Part shown: positions 51,363 through 60,405 of the stretch, piece after piece
How the letters are laid out: each line of letters opens with the position of its first letter
How positions within the stretch are numbered: position 1 is the first letter of the stretch
NCBI GenBank assembly: GCA_963975245.1
Contig: CAXBFJ010000007.1
Span: 1-64,000 of the forward strand
DNA from: Panacagrimonas sp963975245
GTDB taxonomy: Bacteria; Pseudomonadota; Gammaproteobacteria; Nevskiales; Nevskiaceae
Direction: 5' to 3'
Length of the DNA stretch: 64,000 nt
The notes under the pieces: model-generated
What the model saw: only the letters and a program-made list of their open reading frames with translations
Database searches by the model: none
What the model was told of the DNA's origin: nothing
Made by a program: the position numbers and the translations under genes

Positions 51363-52106
51363 TCAGACGCTCATGTGCACTCGGGCACAGGGCAGGGGCA
51401 GGTCGAAGCACCATTGCCCGGTTCGCGGCGGCGCCTTGATCGCCTCGCGAAGAAGATTGAGAAAACGTTCGCGGGATACTTCTCTGGCGCCCAGACTGCT
51501 CAGATGGGCAGAACCCACCTGGCAATCGATCAGGCCGAATCCCCAACTCATCAGCTGCTGACACAGCCAGTGCAGGGCAATCTTGGAGGCATCAGTGGCG
51601 AGACTGAACATGGACTCGCCAAAGAAGACGCGCCCCAAGGCAACGCCGTACAGGCCGCCCACCAGCTTTCCGGCACGCCATACTTCTACGGAGTGCGCAT
51701 AGCCCTTCAAATGTAACTGCATATAGGCCTCGCGCATTTCCGAGCCCAGCCAGGTGCCGCGGCTCCGGGTGCGAGGGCCGCTGCAATGATTCACCACCTC
51801 GCCAAAGGCCTGATCAAGGCTGACAGCGTAATCTGCGCGGCGAATGGACTTGCCCAGTGATCGCGACACCCGCATTTCCTCGGGCATCAGGACGGCACGT
51901 GGATTCGGGCTCCACCAGAGAATCGGCTCGTCCGGGTTGTACCAAGGGAAAATGCCTTGGGAATAGGCGCGGATCAAACGACCCACGGACAGGTCACCGC
52001 CAATGGCGAGCAGCCCGTTGGGATCACGCATCGCCTGATGCGCGGGCGGAAACGCCTGATCCGGATCGCGTGGATCCAGCCAGTGGAGGCGGATCGGATT
52101 GTCCAT
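51363..52106 (-). CDS. aat: Leucyl/phenylalanyl-tRNA--protein transferase Aat
   Basis: Adds Leu or Phe to proteins with N-terminal Arg or Lys, making them ClpS substrates. 247 residues including AIGGDLSVGRLIRAYSQGIFPWYNPDEPILWWSPNPRAV, HSVEVWRAGKLVGGLYGVALGRVFFGESMFS and LIDCQVGSAHLSSLGAREV. It lies between the FemAB-like gene (12-base gap) and bpt, and the three are probably co-transcribed. Confidence 0.96.
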   Translation of the reverse strand: MDNPIRLHWLDPRDPDQAFPPAHQAMRDPNGLLAIGGDLSVGRLIRAYSQGIFPWYNPDEPILWWSPNPRAVLMPEEMRVSRSLGKSIRRADYAVSLDQAFGEVVNHCSGPRTRSRGTWLGSEMREAYMQLHLKGYAHSVEVWRAGKLVGGLYGVALGRVFFGESMFSLATDASKIALHWLCQQLMSWGFGLIDCQVGSAHLSSLGAREVSRERFLNLLREAIKAPPRTGQWCFDLPLPCARVHMSV

Positions 52107-52118
52107 CGCCCTGAACCC

Positions 52119-53267
52119 TTACTCGTGGCCCGCCTGCATGGCGGTGCGGTAGGGACTATGTTGCACCAAATCAGTGAATCTCGCCGCAACGGCCGCGCGT
52201 TCACGTTGCAGGTAATCGGCCACGGCCTGATGGAGTCGCGCGTCTTCCAGCACATGAAAAGATCGGGTCAATTCAGGCAGAAAGCCGCGGCCATGTTTGT
52301 GCGCACCCTGGGTTCCGGCATCGAAATGATTCAGGCCCTTGGCAATGCACAGTTCGATGCCCTGGTAGTAGCAGCATTCAAAATGAAGCGAGTGGTAGTG
52401 AGCCTCCGCACCCCAGTGCCGCCCATACAGCGTGTCGCCGCCCACCAGCGTAATGGCGACGGCAACCCGCCGACCCTCGTGTACGGCAAAGATCAGGTGA
52501 AGGTCCAATGAGGCGCAGTTTCCCGCGTCTGCCAGAAAGTCGCGTGTGAAATAGGGCGCCTGCCCGCGCTCATAGTAGGTTTGGGTGTAGAGCTGGTAGA
52601 CCTGATCCCAGTCGCTGTCCGTCAGCTCCGTGCCTCGGGCCACTTCAAATCCGATGCCGGCCTCGCTGACCCGGCGCCGTTCTCGCAGCATCTTCTTGCG
52701 CTTGCTGCTGCTTAGCTGGGCGGCAAAGGCGTGAAAGCTGTCGTAAGCCTGGTTTGTCCAGCGAAACTGGATGTCATTTCGTTCCAGCAGGCCCTGGCTT
52801 CTCAGCTCTCCAGCAGACTGGTCATTGGCGAACAGACAATGCAGCGATGAGGTCTCGCCAGACCGCGCCGTCTTAGCCAAAGCCTGAGCCATGGCGGCGC
52901 GAACCTGATCGGTGCTGCCGGCCAGACGAGGGCCGATAGATGGCACATAAGGGATGGCGTTGAGCAGCTTGGGATAGTAGCGCTGCCCGATGCGATGACT
53001 GGCATCTGCCCAGGCGAAGTCGAACACGAACTCGCCATAGGAGTGGTGCTTTAGATAGAGCGGGGCGGCTCCCACCAGCTGGCCATCCGCATCTTCTGCA
53101 AGCAGATGACGCGGCTCCCAGCCCGTCTGCTCGCAGACGCAGCCGTGCTCCTCGAGCTTGGAGAGCCAGGCGTGACGGGTGAAGGGATAGGCAGACTCGA
53201 AGACGCGGTCCCAGTCTTCAGGCGGGACGTCCCTGAGCCTGCCTGCATGGCGGAAACGCAGATTCAA
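52119..53267 (-). CDS. FemAB/GNAT-like protein (DUF482 family)
   Basis: 382 residues of a family called peptidogalycan biosynthesis protein or GNAT-fold DUF482. Blocks seen include GWEPRHLLAEDADGQLVGAAPLYLKHHSYGEFVFDFAWADA, LSSSKRKKMLRERRRV, ERGQAPYFTRDFL and HFECCYYQGIELCIAKGLNHFDAGTQGAHK. The fold suggests acyl or aminoacyl transfer, but the substrate is unknown. It sits just upstream of aat in the same direction, so a link with aminoacyl transfer is only a guess. Its start is 33 bases from the small unknown gene upstream. Confidence 0.82.
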   Translation of the reverse strand: MNLRFRHAGRLRDVPPEDWDRVFESAYPFTRHAWLSKLEEHGCVCEQTGWEPRHLLAEDADGQLVGAAPLYLKHHSYGEFVFDFAWADASHRIGQRYYPKLLNAIPYVPSIGPRLAGSTDQVRAAMAQALAKTARSGETSSLHCLFANDQSAGELRSQGLLERNDIQFRWTNQAYDSFHAFAAQLSSSKRKKMLRERRRVSEAGIGFEVARGTELTDSDWDQVYQLYTQTYYERGQAPYFTRDFLADAGNCASLDLHLIFAVHEGRRVAVAITLVGGDTLYGRHWGAEAHYHSLHFECCYYQGIELCIAKGLNHFDAGTQGAHKHGRGFLPELTRSFHVLEDARLHQAVADYLQRERAAVAARFTDLVQHSPYRTAMQAGHE

Positions 53268-53300
53268 ATGAGAGTGTCGGGACCAGTTCCGGTGAAACCG

Positions 53301-53627
53301 TTAGTGAAAGACAGGGCCCGCGCTGGGGATGTCACGGATGGCCCACTGTACGACAGCATCATGTTCAAAGCCGCTGATCTGTTCTTCCTTGCCGGGCTCT
53401 CGAGCCTGGGCAATCAAGCCGTCACTGTCGAATTCGATGCTGGCACCGGCCGTCTGGATCTTCAGTTCCGATCGGTTCTCGTCGTCCACGGTGACTTGCA
53501 GGTAACGGACCCGGCTGTCCGCGAATTCGGGCATTTTCCGTGCGCCGGACGCGACGCCGGCTGCGAGTTCAGCTGCGAACTCCTGAATTCCCCCATCAGG
53601 GGTCAGTACGAAGTGTCTGATCTGCAT
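53301..53627 (-). CDS. Small protein of unknown function
   Basis: 108 residues that I do not recognise, starting MQIRHFVLTPDGGIQEFAAELA. The pattern suggests a small mixed alpha/beta domain: beta-like RVRYLQVTVDDENRSELKIQTAGASIEFDSDG follows an Ala/Gly-rich helix. It has no signal peptide, membrane segment or cysteine. GGAG lies about 9 bases before ATG 53627, and a plausible promoter at 53673-53701 drives it. It precedes the FemAB-like, aat and bpt genes, and may be the first gene of that run. Confidence 0.6.
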   Translation of the reverse strand: MQIRHFVLTPDGGIQEFAAELAAGVASGARKMPEFADSRVRYLQVTVDDENRSELKIQTAGASIEFDSDGLIAQAREPGKEEQISGFEHDAVVQWAIRDIPSAGPVFH

Positions 53628-53672
53628 GTTCAGGTCTCCGGTGAGAAGAAGCTTTGATCTTCGAGATGCAAT

Positions 53673-53701
53673 ATGTATGCGAGCTTATCGGCAGAATTCA
53701 A
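53673..53701 (-). promoter_or_regulatory. Putative minus-strand promoter of the 53627 gene
   Basis: On the minus strand, TTGAAT (53696-53701), a 17-base spacer and ATACAT (53673-53678) resemble -35 and -10. The start point near 53666 would give a leader of about 40 bases. Confidence 0.4.
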
Positions 53702-53710
53702 GGGTGCCGT

Positions 53711-53719
53711 TGCTATACT
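53711..53719 (+). promoter_or_regulatory. Extended -10 promoter of ftsK
   Basis: TGC followed by TATACT (53714-53719) is an extended -10 element; no good -35 is seen. The start point near 53726 leaves a leader of about 130 bases. In that leader AGAACCT (53773-53779) can pair with AGGTTCT (53817-53823), enclosing an inner TCCG/CGGA stem. Confidence 0.5.
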
Positions 53720-53857
53720 TCCGCCGATGGTCGGGGCCAACCGATAGTCGGTAGCTGCTGGCATCTTGTTGAAGAACCTGAAAAAAATCCGTCCCAAGGC
53801 GGAACGTCGCGCGTTTAGGTTCTGTCTTCTTTCACTCCCCAACTTTTGCAGAGAATC

Positions 53858-56260
53858 TTGGCGAAATCTACCGAACCCGGCTGGCTTGAACGACTCCCAC
53901 GTGAAACGGGGCTCCTCGCCAGCATTGGCCTGACCTTGTTTCTGTTGGCCGCCCTGATCAGCTTCGATCCCGGCGACCCCGGCTGGAGTTCCTCTGGCAG
54001 TGGTGCGCCGATCCAGAATCTCGTTGGTCAGGTCGGGGCGTGGACGGCGGACTTCCTGCTCAGCATGCTGGGTTATGTGGCTCTGTTCCTGCCGGTCGCG
54101 GTTTGTCTGGTAGGGCTGCGGCTTTATCGTGGCGCCAAGGGGTCGTCACCGGTTTCTGCGGTCGTGCGCAGCTTGGCGTGGGTGGTGATGCTGGTGGCGC
54201 TCTCCGGTCTTTGCGCGCTCCATGCAACGGTATGGCCAGATTATCCCCCGCAGGGCGGCGGTGGAATCATCGGGCAAATCATTGGTTCTGGTGTCGTGCG
54301 GTGGGTCAAGCCTCTGGGAGCGAGCCTGTGCTTGCTGACCCTGTTTCTCGCCGCAACACCGCTCGCGCTGATGTTCTCCTGGATCCACGTGATCGAGAAA
54401 ATTGGTGAGTGGGTGCTTCGACTCAGGCCTGAGGATCGGGAAGAAGATTCCGATTCCGATTCCGGTCCTGGCATGCTCAGTGTGCTCAGGGATCGGACCC
54501 AAACCTTGATGCGCGGCGCTGCGCAGCCCTTTGTACGCCAACGCCCTGTAATGGGCGATCCCCTGATGCAGGGCGTCGAAGATGAACCGCAAGCCGCAGG
54601 GGATGGCGAGGACGTCTCGGCCAATAGTGTTCCGCCCATCCTGCGCGCCGTTCGGCTGGGTTCAGCGACACCGGATATCAATCTCGAAGAGAGCCCTGCG
54701 CCCGATCCAGCACCCAAGCCAGTCAAGCGCAAGCGACTGCTCGGTTCTGCGGTTCCGGCATTTCGCGGCAAGCCCTTGCCGCCGGTGACCCTGCTGGATG
54801 ATGCGCCGACATCGGGTAGCCGCTATTCGCCCGGTGAACTCGAGCAATTGTCGCGGGATGTGGAACGCCATCTGGCCGACTTCGGTATCAAGACGGAGGT
54901 TGTTGCAGCAACGCCCGGTCCGGTGATCACGCGTTTCGAGCTGCAGCCTGCGCCTGGGGTCAAGGGCGCACAGATTACTAATTTGTCGAATGACCTTGCG
55001 CGCTCGCTGTCGGTGTCGCGGGTGCGTGTCATTGAGGTGATTGAGGGCAAGCCGTATGTCGGTCTGGAGATTCCCAACCAGAAACGCGAAATGGTGGCAC
55101 TTCGAGAAATTCTGGAGTCATCGAATTATCGAAACTCGACTTCGGCGCTATCAATGGCGCTGGGCAAGGATTTCGCCGGCAAGCCGGTATCCGTAGATCT
55201 GGGCAAGATGCCGCATCTGCTGGTCGCGGGGACCACGGGTGCCGGTAAATCCGTCGCGATCAACGTGATGATCCTGTCGATGTTGTACAAGGCGACGCAC
55301 GATCAGGTTCGCTTTATCTTCATCGATCCCAAGATGCTGGAGCTGTCGGTGTATGCGGATATTCCGCACCTGCTGACGCCGGTCGTCACGGACATGAAAG
55401 ACGCGGCTAATGCATTGCGCTGGTGTGTGGCCGAGATGGAGCGCCGTTACCGCCTGATGACCAAGCTGGGTGTGCGAAATCTGGCCGGCATGAACAAGAA
55501 GATTGTCGAAGCGGCTGAGGCCGGGGAGCCGATCAAGGATCCGCTAGCGGTGGCTCCGGAGTTGTTCGACGACAGTGATGGCGCGTTTGTGGCCGAAGAC
55601 ATGGAGCCCTTGCCCAGTATCGTCGTGGTGATCGACGAGCTGGCAGACATGATGATGGTGGTCGGCAAGAAGGTGGAAGAACTCATCGCGAGACTGGCAC
55701 AGAAGGCCCGCGCCGCCGGCATACATTTGATCGTGGCTACACAGCGCCCGAGTGTCGATGTCATCACGGGCCTGATCAAAGCGAATATTCCCTCGCGTAT
55801 CGCGTTTCAGGTGGCGTCACGTATCGACAGCCGGACCATTCTCGATCAACAGGGCGCGGAAACGCTGCTGGGTCATGGCGATATGCTCTATCGCCCGATT
55901 GGTGCATCTACCGTCGCGCGTGTTCACGGTGCGTTTGTTGACGATCATGAAGTGCATCGCGTTGTGGACTACCTCAAGCAGGTTGCGCCGCCCAACTATA
56001 TCGACGATATCTGTGCAGAAGAAGCGCCGGCTGGTCCCATGGACAATGGCGCAGACACCGAGTCGGACCCGCTCTATGACCAAGCCGTGCAGCTTGTCAT
56101 CGAGTCGCGCAAGGCCTCGGTCTCCTGGGTGCAGCGTCGTCTGAAGATTGGCTACAACCGGGCCGCGAGAATTGTCGAGCAGATGGAGGCCACCGGACTT
56201 GTGGGGCCGAGCGGGCCCGGAGGCAATCGAGACATTCTTGTGCCAGGCGGACAGGATTAG
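53858..56260 (+). CDS. ftsK: DNA translocase FtsK
   Basis: Septal DNA pump that clears chromosome termini and activates XerCD recombination. 800 residues: four N-terminal membrane segments (about 20-180), a short linker (190-340), the motor with Walker A GTTGAGKSVAIN and Walker B PSIVVVIDELADMMM, and the DNA-reading gamma winged helix (about 735-795, SVSWVQRRLKIGYNRAARIVEQME). The linker is much shorter than in Escherichia coli. The start is a TTG: 53858 (AKSTEPGW..) or 53846; no ATG fits. The next gene is a hybrid kinase, not lolA as is usual. Confidence 0.93.
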   Translation: MAKSTEPGWLERLPRETGLLASIGLTLFLLAALISFDPGDPGWSSSGSGAPIQNLVGQVGAWTADFLLSMLGYVALFLPVAVCLVGLRLYRGAKGSSPVSAVVRSLAWVVMLVALSGLCALHATVWPDYPPQGGGGIIGQIIGSGVVRWVKPLGASLCLLTLFLAATPLALMFSWIHVIEKIGEWVLRLRPEDREEDSDSDSGPGMLSVLRDRTQTLMRGAAQPFVRQRPVMGDPLMQGVEDEPQAAGDGEDVSANSVPPILRAVRLGSATPDINLEESPAPDPAPKPVKRKRLLGSAVPAFRGKPLPPVTLLDDAPTSGSRYSPGELEQLSRDVERHLADFGIKTEVVAATPGPVITRFELQPAPGVKGAQITNLSNDLARSLSVSRVRVIEVIEGKPYVGLEIPNQKREMVALREILESSNYRNSTSALSMALGKDFAGKPVSVDLGKMPHLLVAGTTGAGKSVAINVMILSMLYKATHDQVRFIFIDPKMLELSVYADIPHLLTPVVTDMKDAANALRWCVAEMERRYRLMTKLGVRNLAGMNKKIVEAAEAGEPIKDPLAVAPELFDDSDGAFVAEDMEPLPSIVVVIDELADMMMVVGKKVEELIARLAQKARAAGIHLIVATQRPSVDVITGLIKANIPSRIAFQVASRIDSRTILDQQGAETLLGHGDMLYRPIGASTVARVHGAFVDDHEVHRVVDYLKQVAPPNYIDDICAEEAPAGPMDNGADTESDPLYDQAVQLVIESRKASVSWVQRRLKIGYNRAARIVEQMEATGLVGPSGPGGNRDILVPGGQD

Positions 56261-56326
56261 GCAAAGCCCGGACTGATATGACGATTCGTTCAGGTTAGGA
56301 TTGCACCCTTCATAAGCGGGGGACGA

Positions 56327-59251
56327 ATGAGAATCCTGATTGGCGTCATGGGAATGATGATGCTGTTCGTGCTGAGTGCACCGGCTCTGCTCGGTGGCGG
56401 TGCCCCGGCCGCACCATCCGTCATGGTCTCGCTCGTGGACGCCATCACGACGGTCCAGATTCCAGCATGGGTCACTGCTGGAGTCTTGCCGCTGCTGCTG
56501 ATCTGGTGGCTGCGTGAGATCTGGCTTCGGGTCAGGATAAAAAGAATCACGGATCGTGTCGCGTCTCGCAGCGCACAGCGACACTCTGTGCAAATTCAGC
56601 CTGAATCAGCGAGGCCTTGTGCAGAAGCGTCACTGGTAGAGCTGGCGCATGACATCCCCGCGGCCTTGTTCCAAACCGAAATTGCACCGGATCAGGGCCG
56701 GCGCATCGTTTACATGAATCTGGGGGCAAGCCGCGTTCTGGGGCGGCCGCCAGACTATTTTGTGGGCCAGGCCTATTCCAGATTTCTGGATCTGATCCAC
56801 GAAGATGATCTGCCTCGGATACTGGACGCTGTTGGTAGCCTCACGGCGCAGCAGTTTCTGAGTTTTCGGATTCATCATCATGAGTCCGGGGAGTTGCGCT
56901 GGGTTTTGTCAGATTCTACGAACCGTGTCCGCGATGACGGGGTGCGGGTGATGCGTGGGGTGTTGGTAGATATCACCTCCATCAAGGTGGTCGAAGAGCG
57001 CCTCGCGCAGCAGCGTGATTCGGCTGAAAGCGCAGCGGCGAGCCGCGCGGATTTTCTGGCCAACATGAGCCACGAGATTCGTACGCCGATGAACGCCATC
57101 ATCGGCATGTGTCATCTGGCTCTGCAGACCGAGCTTGATTCAAAGCAATTGAATTATCTGAGCAAGATCGACAGCGCCTCTCGCTCCTTGCTGGGAATCG
57201 TGAACGACGTTCTGGATGTTTCGAAGATCGAAGCCGGCAAACTCAAGATGGAGTTGGCCAACTTCAGGTTGTCAGACCTGCTGGACAATCTTGCCATGCT
57301 GGTAGGCCAGATGATTCAGGACAAAGGACTGGAATTGCTGTTTCGTATCAGCCCGGATATTCCGGATGCCCTTGTCGGGGATCCATTACGTCTTGGGCAA
57401 ATACTGACCAATTTCTCCAGCAATGCTGCCAAGTTCACCGAGGCTGGAGAGATTGTCGTTTCAGCCGACATCGAGGATCGGTGTGGAGACGAGCTTTATC
57501 TGCGCTTCGAGGTCAGGGACACCGGAATCGGCATCGATCCGCAGGCCAGAGCGCGATTGTTCAAAGCCTTCGAGCAGGCAGATTCATCCACCACTCGACG
57601 GTTCGGAGGAACCGGTCTTGGTCTGGCCATTGCAAGCAGCCTGGCCGAGATGATGGGCGGCAGGGTCGGCGTCGATAGCGAAGTCGGCAAGGGCAGTACC
57701 TTCTGGTTCACTGTGCGGCTGAAGGCGCAGCCTGAGTCTGACGAAACGGGAGGCCAGCAAGGGCTTGGCGCTGCGGGCCGACGTGTCCTCATCGTGGATG
57801 ACAACAGCACTGCACAGGAAGTACTGGACATTATCTGCCGCGCGCAGAGTATGCAGACGACACGTTGCAGCTCAGGGCAGGAGGCGCTCGACCTGCTGGA
57901 AAGGACCGAAATCGCCGACGCTTATGACCTTGTGCTGCTTGACTGGAACATGCCCGGGATTGACGGAGTGCAGACAGCGCGCGCAATCCGCTCAGACCTC
58001 AATTTAGTCAAGCAGCCTGCCATCATCATGGTCACGGGGAATAATCCAGAGGATCTGCTCAACGAAATCGAAGATATCCATGTTGACGGCGCGCTGGTAA
58101 AGCCTGTCAGTGCTGCGCTTCTGCGTAACGCGATCCAGAGTGCCCTGGGGCTGAGCGCACCCGTCGCACGTGCCGTACCGGCGCCGACAGTGAGTAGCCA
58201 TACCGCGCTCAAGGGAAAGCGTGTCCTGCTGGTAGAAGACAACGAGATCAATCAGGAGATCGCCCTGGAAGTCCTGCGTCAGGCGGGGCTGCTTGTAACG
58301 CTGGCCGATAATGGTCAGCAAGCCATTAAGCGAGTCCGCGAGTGTAATTTCGATATCGTGCTCATGGATATGCAGATGCCGGTCATGGACGGCATTTCTG
58401 CGTCACGCGAGATTCGCCGTAATCCGCGGTTCGAATCTCTGCCGATATTGGCCATGACGGCGAATGTTCTGGATGAGGATATCCAACGCTGCTTCGCTGC
58501 CGGTATGAACGATCACGTCGCAAAGCCGATCGATGTCGAGGAAATGCTCAGCAAACTAGAGCTGTGGATCGTCGGAGCAGGCGAGGGACATGATGATCAC
58601 GAAACACGCACCATCATGCTGCCAGCCCGCAGCGGGCACCTCCCGAGTGCCATGGACGGACTGAATCTGGACGTCGCCCTGAAGAACATGGTTGGAAATC
58701 GCGCGCTGGTGAGAAAGTTGCTCATCAAGTTCAGGGAAACACATGCTGGCGCCATCGAACGTCTACGTGAGGCCCTTGCCGAGGAGAACAGCGAGGCCGC
58801 AATTCGGATTGCTCACACCCTCAAGGCCGTCGCGGGCAATATTGGCGCAACGGATTTGCAGAGGGCAGCGCAAAGGATCGAATCTGATCTCAAGCGGAAT
58901 CTGAATGTTGCGGGGCAATTGCCTGCAACGAAGCTTGAATTGCAAAGAGTGCTCGACTCTATCGGCAAGCTCGATGCCACGAAGACGATCTCGCGTGACG
59001 CCAGGAAAGTGCCCGCGCTCAGGGTTGATGCGTCTCAACTAGATAATCTGCTGAGCGAGCTCGAGCAACTTCTCGAAGACGACGACATCGCCGCGACGGA
59101 TGTCGTAGACAGGATTGCGGTTCTCGGACTGGCCGGGAATGCGCAAACCCTGGTGCGCTCGCTGCACAAATCCGTCAGCGCTTATGACTTCGATGCTGCA
59201 CGCGAGGCTCTGGAGCAGCTCCGCTCTCGAATTGAAGCGTCGCCGGTGTAA
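56327..59251 (+). CDS. Hybrid sensor histidine kinase with PAS, two receivers and Hpt
   Basis: 974 residues. Two N-terminal hydrophobic segments (about 1-25 and 44-62) anchor it, with little periplasmic sequence. A PAS domain follows (about 105-225). HisKA has H249 in FLANMSHEIRTPMNAIIGM, and the ATPase domain has DTGIGI and GTGLGLAI. Receiver 1 has D539 (LVLLDWNMPG), receiver 2 has D681 (IVLMDMQMPV), and a C-terminal Hpt domain has H830 in AHTLKAVAGNIGA. It is thus a complete phosphorelay. The HD-GYP regulator gene begins 3 bases later, making it the likely output. A GGGGGA run precedes ATG 56327. Confidence 0.92.
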   Translation: MRILIGVMGMMMLFVLSAPALLGGGAPAAPSVMVSLVDAITTVQIPAWVTAGVLPLLLIWWLREIWLRVRIKRITDRVASRSAQRHSVQIQPESARPCAEASLVELAHDIPAALFQTEIAPDQGRRIVYMNLGASRVLGRPPDYFVGQAYSRFLDLIHEDDLPRILDAVGSLTAQQFLSFRIHHHESGELRWVLSDSTNRVRDDGVRVMRGVLVDITSIKVVEERLAQQRDSAESAAASRADFLANMSHEIRTPMNAIIGMCHLALQTELDSKQLNYLSKIDSASRSLLGIVNDVLDVSKIEAGKLKMELANFRLSDLLDNLAMLVGQMIQDKGLELLFRISPDIPDALVGDPLRLGQILTNFSSNAAKFTEAGEIVVSADIEDRCGDELYLRFEVRDTGIGIDPQARARLFKAFEQADSSTTRRFGGTGLGLAIASSLAEMMGGRVGVDSEVGKGSTFWFTVRLKAQPESDETGGQQGLGAAGRRVLIVDDNSTAQEVLDIICRAQSMQTTRCSSGQEALDLLERTEIADAYDLVLLDWNMPGIDGVQTARAIRSDLNLVKQPAIIMVTGNNPEDLLNEIEDIHVDGALVKPVSAALLRNAIQSALGLSAPVARAVPAPTVSSHTALKGKRVLLVEDNEINQEIALEVLRQAGLLVTLADNGQQAIKRVRECNFDIVLMDMQMPVMDGISASREIRRNPRFESLPILAMTANVLDEDIQRCFAAGMNDHVAKPIDVEEMLSKLELWIVGAGEGHDDHETRTIMLPARSGHLPSAMDGLNLDVALKNMVGNRALVRKLLIKFRETHAGAIERLREALAEENSEAAIRIAHTLKAVAGNIGATDLQRAAQRIESDLKRNLNVAGQLPATKLELQRVLDSIGKLDATKTISRDARKVPALRVDASQLDNLLSELEQLLEDDDIAATDVVDRIAVLGLAGNAQTLVRSLHKSVSAYDFDAAREALEQLRSRIEASPV

Positions 59252-59254
59252 CTC

Positions 59255-60283
59255 ATGAACGAAGAACGCCAGACGATTCTGATTGTTGACGACACGCCAG
59301 AGAACATCGACGTTCTGGGCGGAATCTTGCGACCCTACTATCGGGTCAAGGTCGCCATCAACGGAGAGCGGGCGCTCGCGATCGCAAACGGAGAGTCGCA
59401 ACCAGATCTGATTCTGCTCGATATCATGATGCCGGGAATGTCGGGGTACGACGTATGCAGGCAACTCAAGGCAAATCTGGCAACGCGTCGTGTTCCAGTC
59501 ATTTTCTGCACGGCGATGGGCGAAGAAGATGACGAGCGTAAGGGCTTCGCCGTTGGTGGCGTTGATTACATCACCAAGCCGGTCAAGCCAGCATTGGTCC
59601 TGGCGCGCGTGGAGACCCATCTAGCGCTTTATCAGACAGAGCGTTCACTTGAGAAAAGAGTGGCGGAGAAGAACGCTGAAGTCCTTGAAACCCGCCTGGA
59701 AGTCATTCGCTGTCTGGGCAGGGCCTCGGAGTTCAAGGACGATCAGACAGGCCACCATGTGATTCGCATGAGTCAGTATGCCCGTCTGCTTGGGATCGCC
59801 TGCGGTATGACCGAGGCGGACGCCGATCTGTTGATGAACGCGGCGCCCATGCATGACGTCGGCAAAATCGGAATCCCAGACCGCATTCTCAAAAAGCCGG
59901 GAAAACTGGACGCAGAGGAGTGGGCTCTGATGAAGAAGCACGTCGACTATGGCGTCGACATTCTCGGTTCCAAAAAATCCGAGCTGCTTCAGTTGGCGCG
60001 AGAAATTGCGCATACCCATCATGAGAAATGGGATGGTAGTGGCTATCCAAGAGGCCTGGCTGGCGAAGAGATTCCGCTGGCAGGCAGAATCTGCGCTATG
60101 GCGGACGTGTATGACGCATTGGCTTCCCGGCGGCCCTATAAGGAACCCTGGCCTGTCGAGAAGATCGTTGATCTGTTCAAGCAGGAAAGTGGCAAGCACT
60201 TCGACCCGCGTCTGGTCACGCTGATGCTGAAACTGGTGCCGGAATTCCAGAAGATAAACGCGCAATACCAGGATACTGAATAG
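59255..60283 (+). CDS. HD-GYP response regulator (c-di-GMP phosphodiesterase)
   Basis: 342 residues: a receiver domain (1-125) with D56 in LILLDIMMPGMSG, a short coiled linker (about 128-150) and an HD-GYP domain. The latter has H200-D201 in MHDVGKIGIPD, HTHHEKWDGSGYPRG with G263-Y264-P265, and MADVYDALASRRPYK. All signature residues for c-di-GMP hydrolysis are present. It lies 3 bases after the hybrid kinase, so the pair probably lowers c-di-GMP upon a signal. lolA follows after 122 bases. Confidence 0.93.
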   Translation: MNEERQTILIVDDTPENIDVLGGILRPYYRVKVAINGERALAIANGESQPDLILLDIMMPGMSGYDVCRQLKANLATRRVPVIFCTAMGEEDDERKGFAVGGVDYITKPVKPALVLARVETHLALYQTERSLEKRVAEKNAEVLETRLEVIRCLGRASEFKDDQTGHHVIRMSQYARLLGIACGMTEADADLLMNAAPMHDVGKIGIPDRILKKPGKLDAEEWALMKKHVDYGVDILGSKKSELLQLAREIAHTHHEKWDGSGYPRGLAGEEIPLAGRICAMADVYDALASRRPYKEPWPVEKIVDLFKQESGKHFDPRLVTLMLKLVPEFQKINAQYQDTE

Positions 60284-60405
60284 ATTCTGGCAGCTACGCG
60301 ATAATGCCGGGCGGGCCCTGATGTTTGAGTGTGCTTCAGCGCCCGATCATGCATAGGCGATGTAATGCGTGTTTCGGACCAGCGGTCCCTTAAATTCAGA
60401 CCAAA

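Noticed and set aside
53630..53842. 70-codon minus-strand frame upstream of ftsK
   Set aside because: It covers the divergent promoter region and has no ribosome site or family features.
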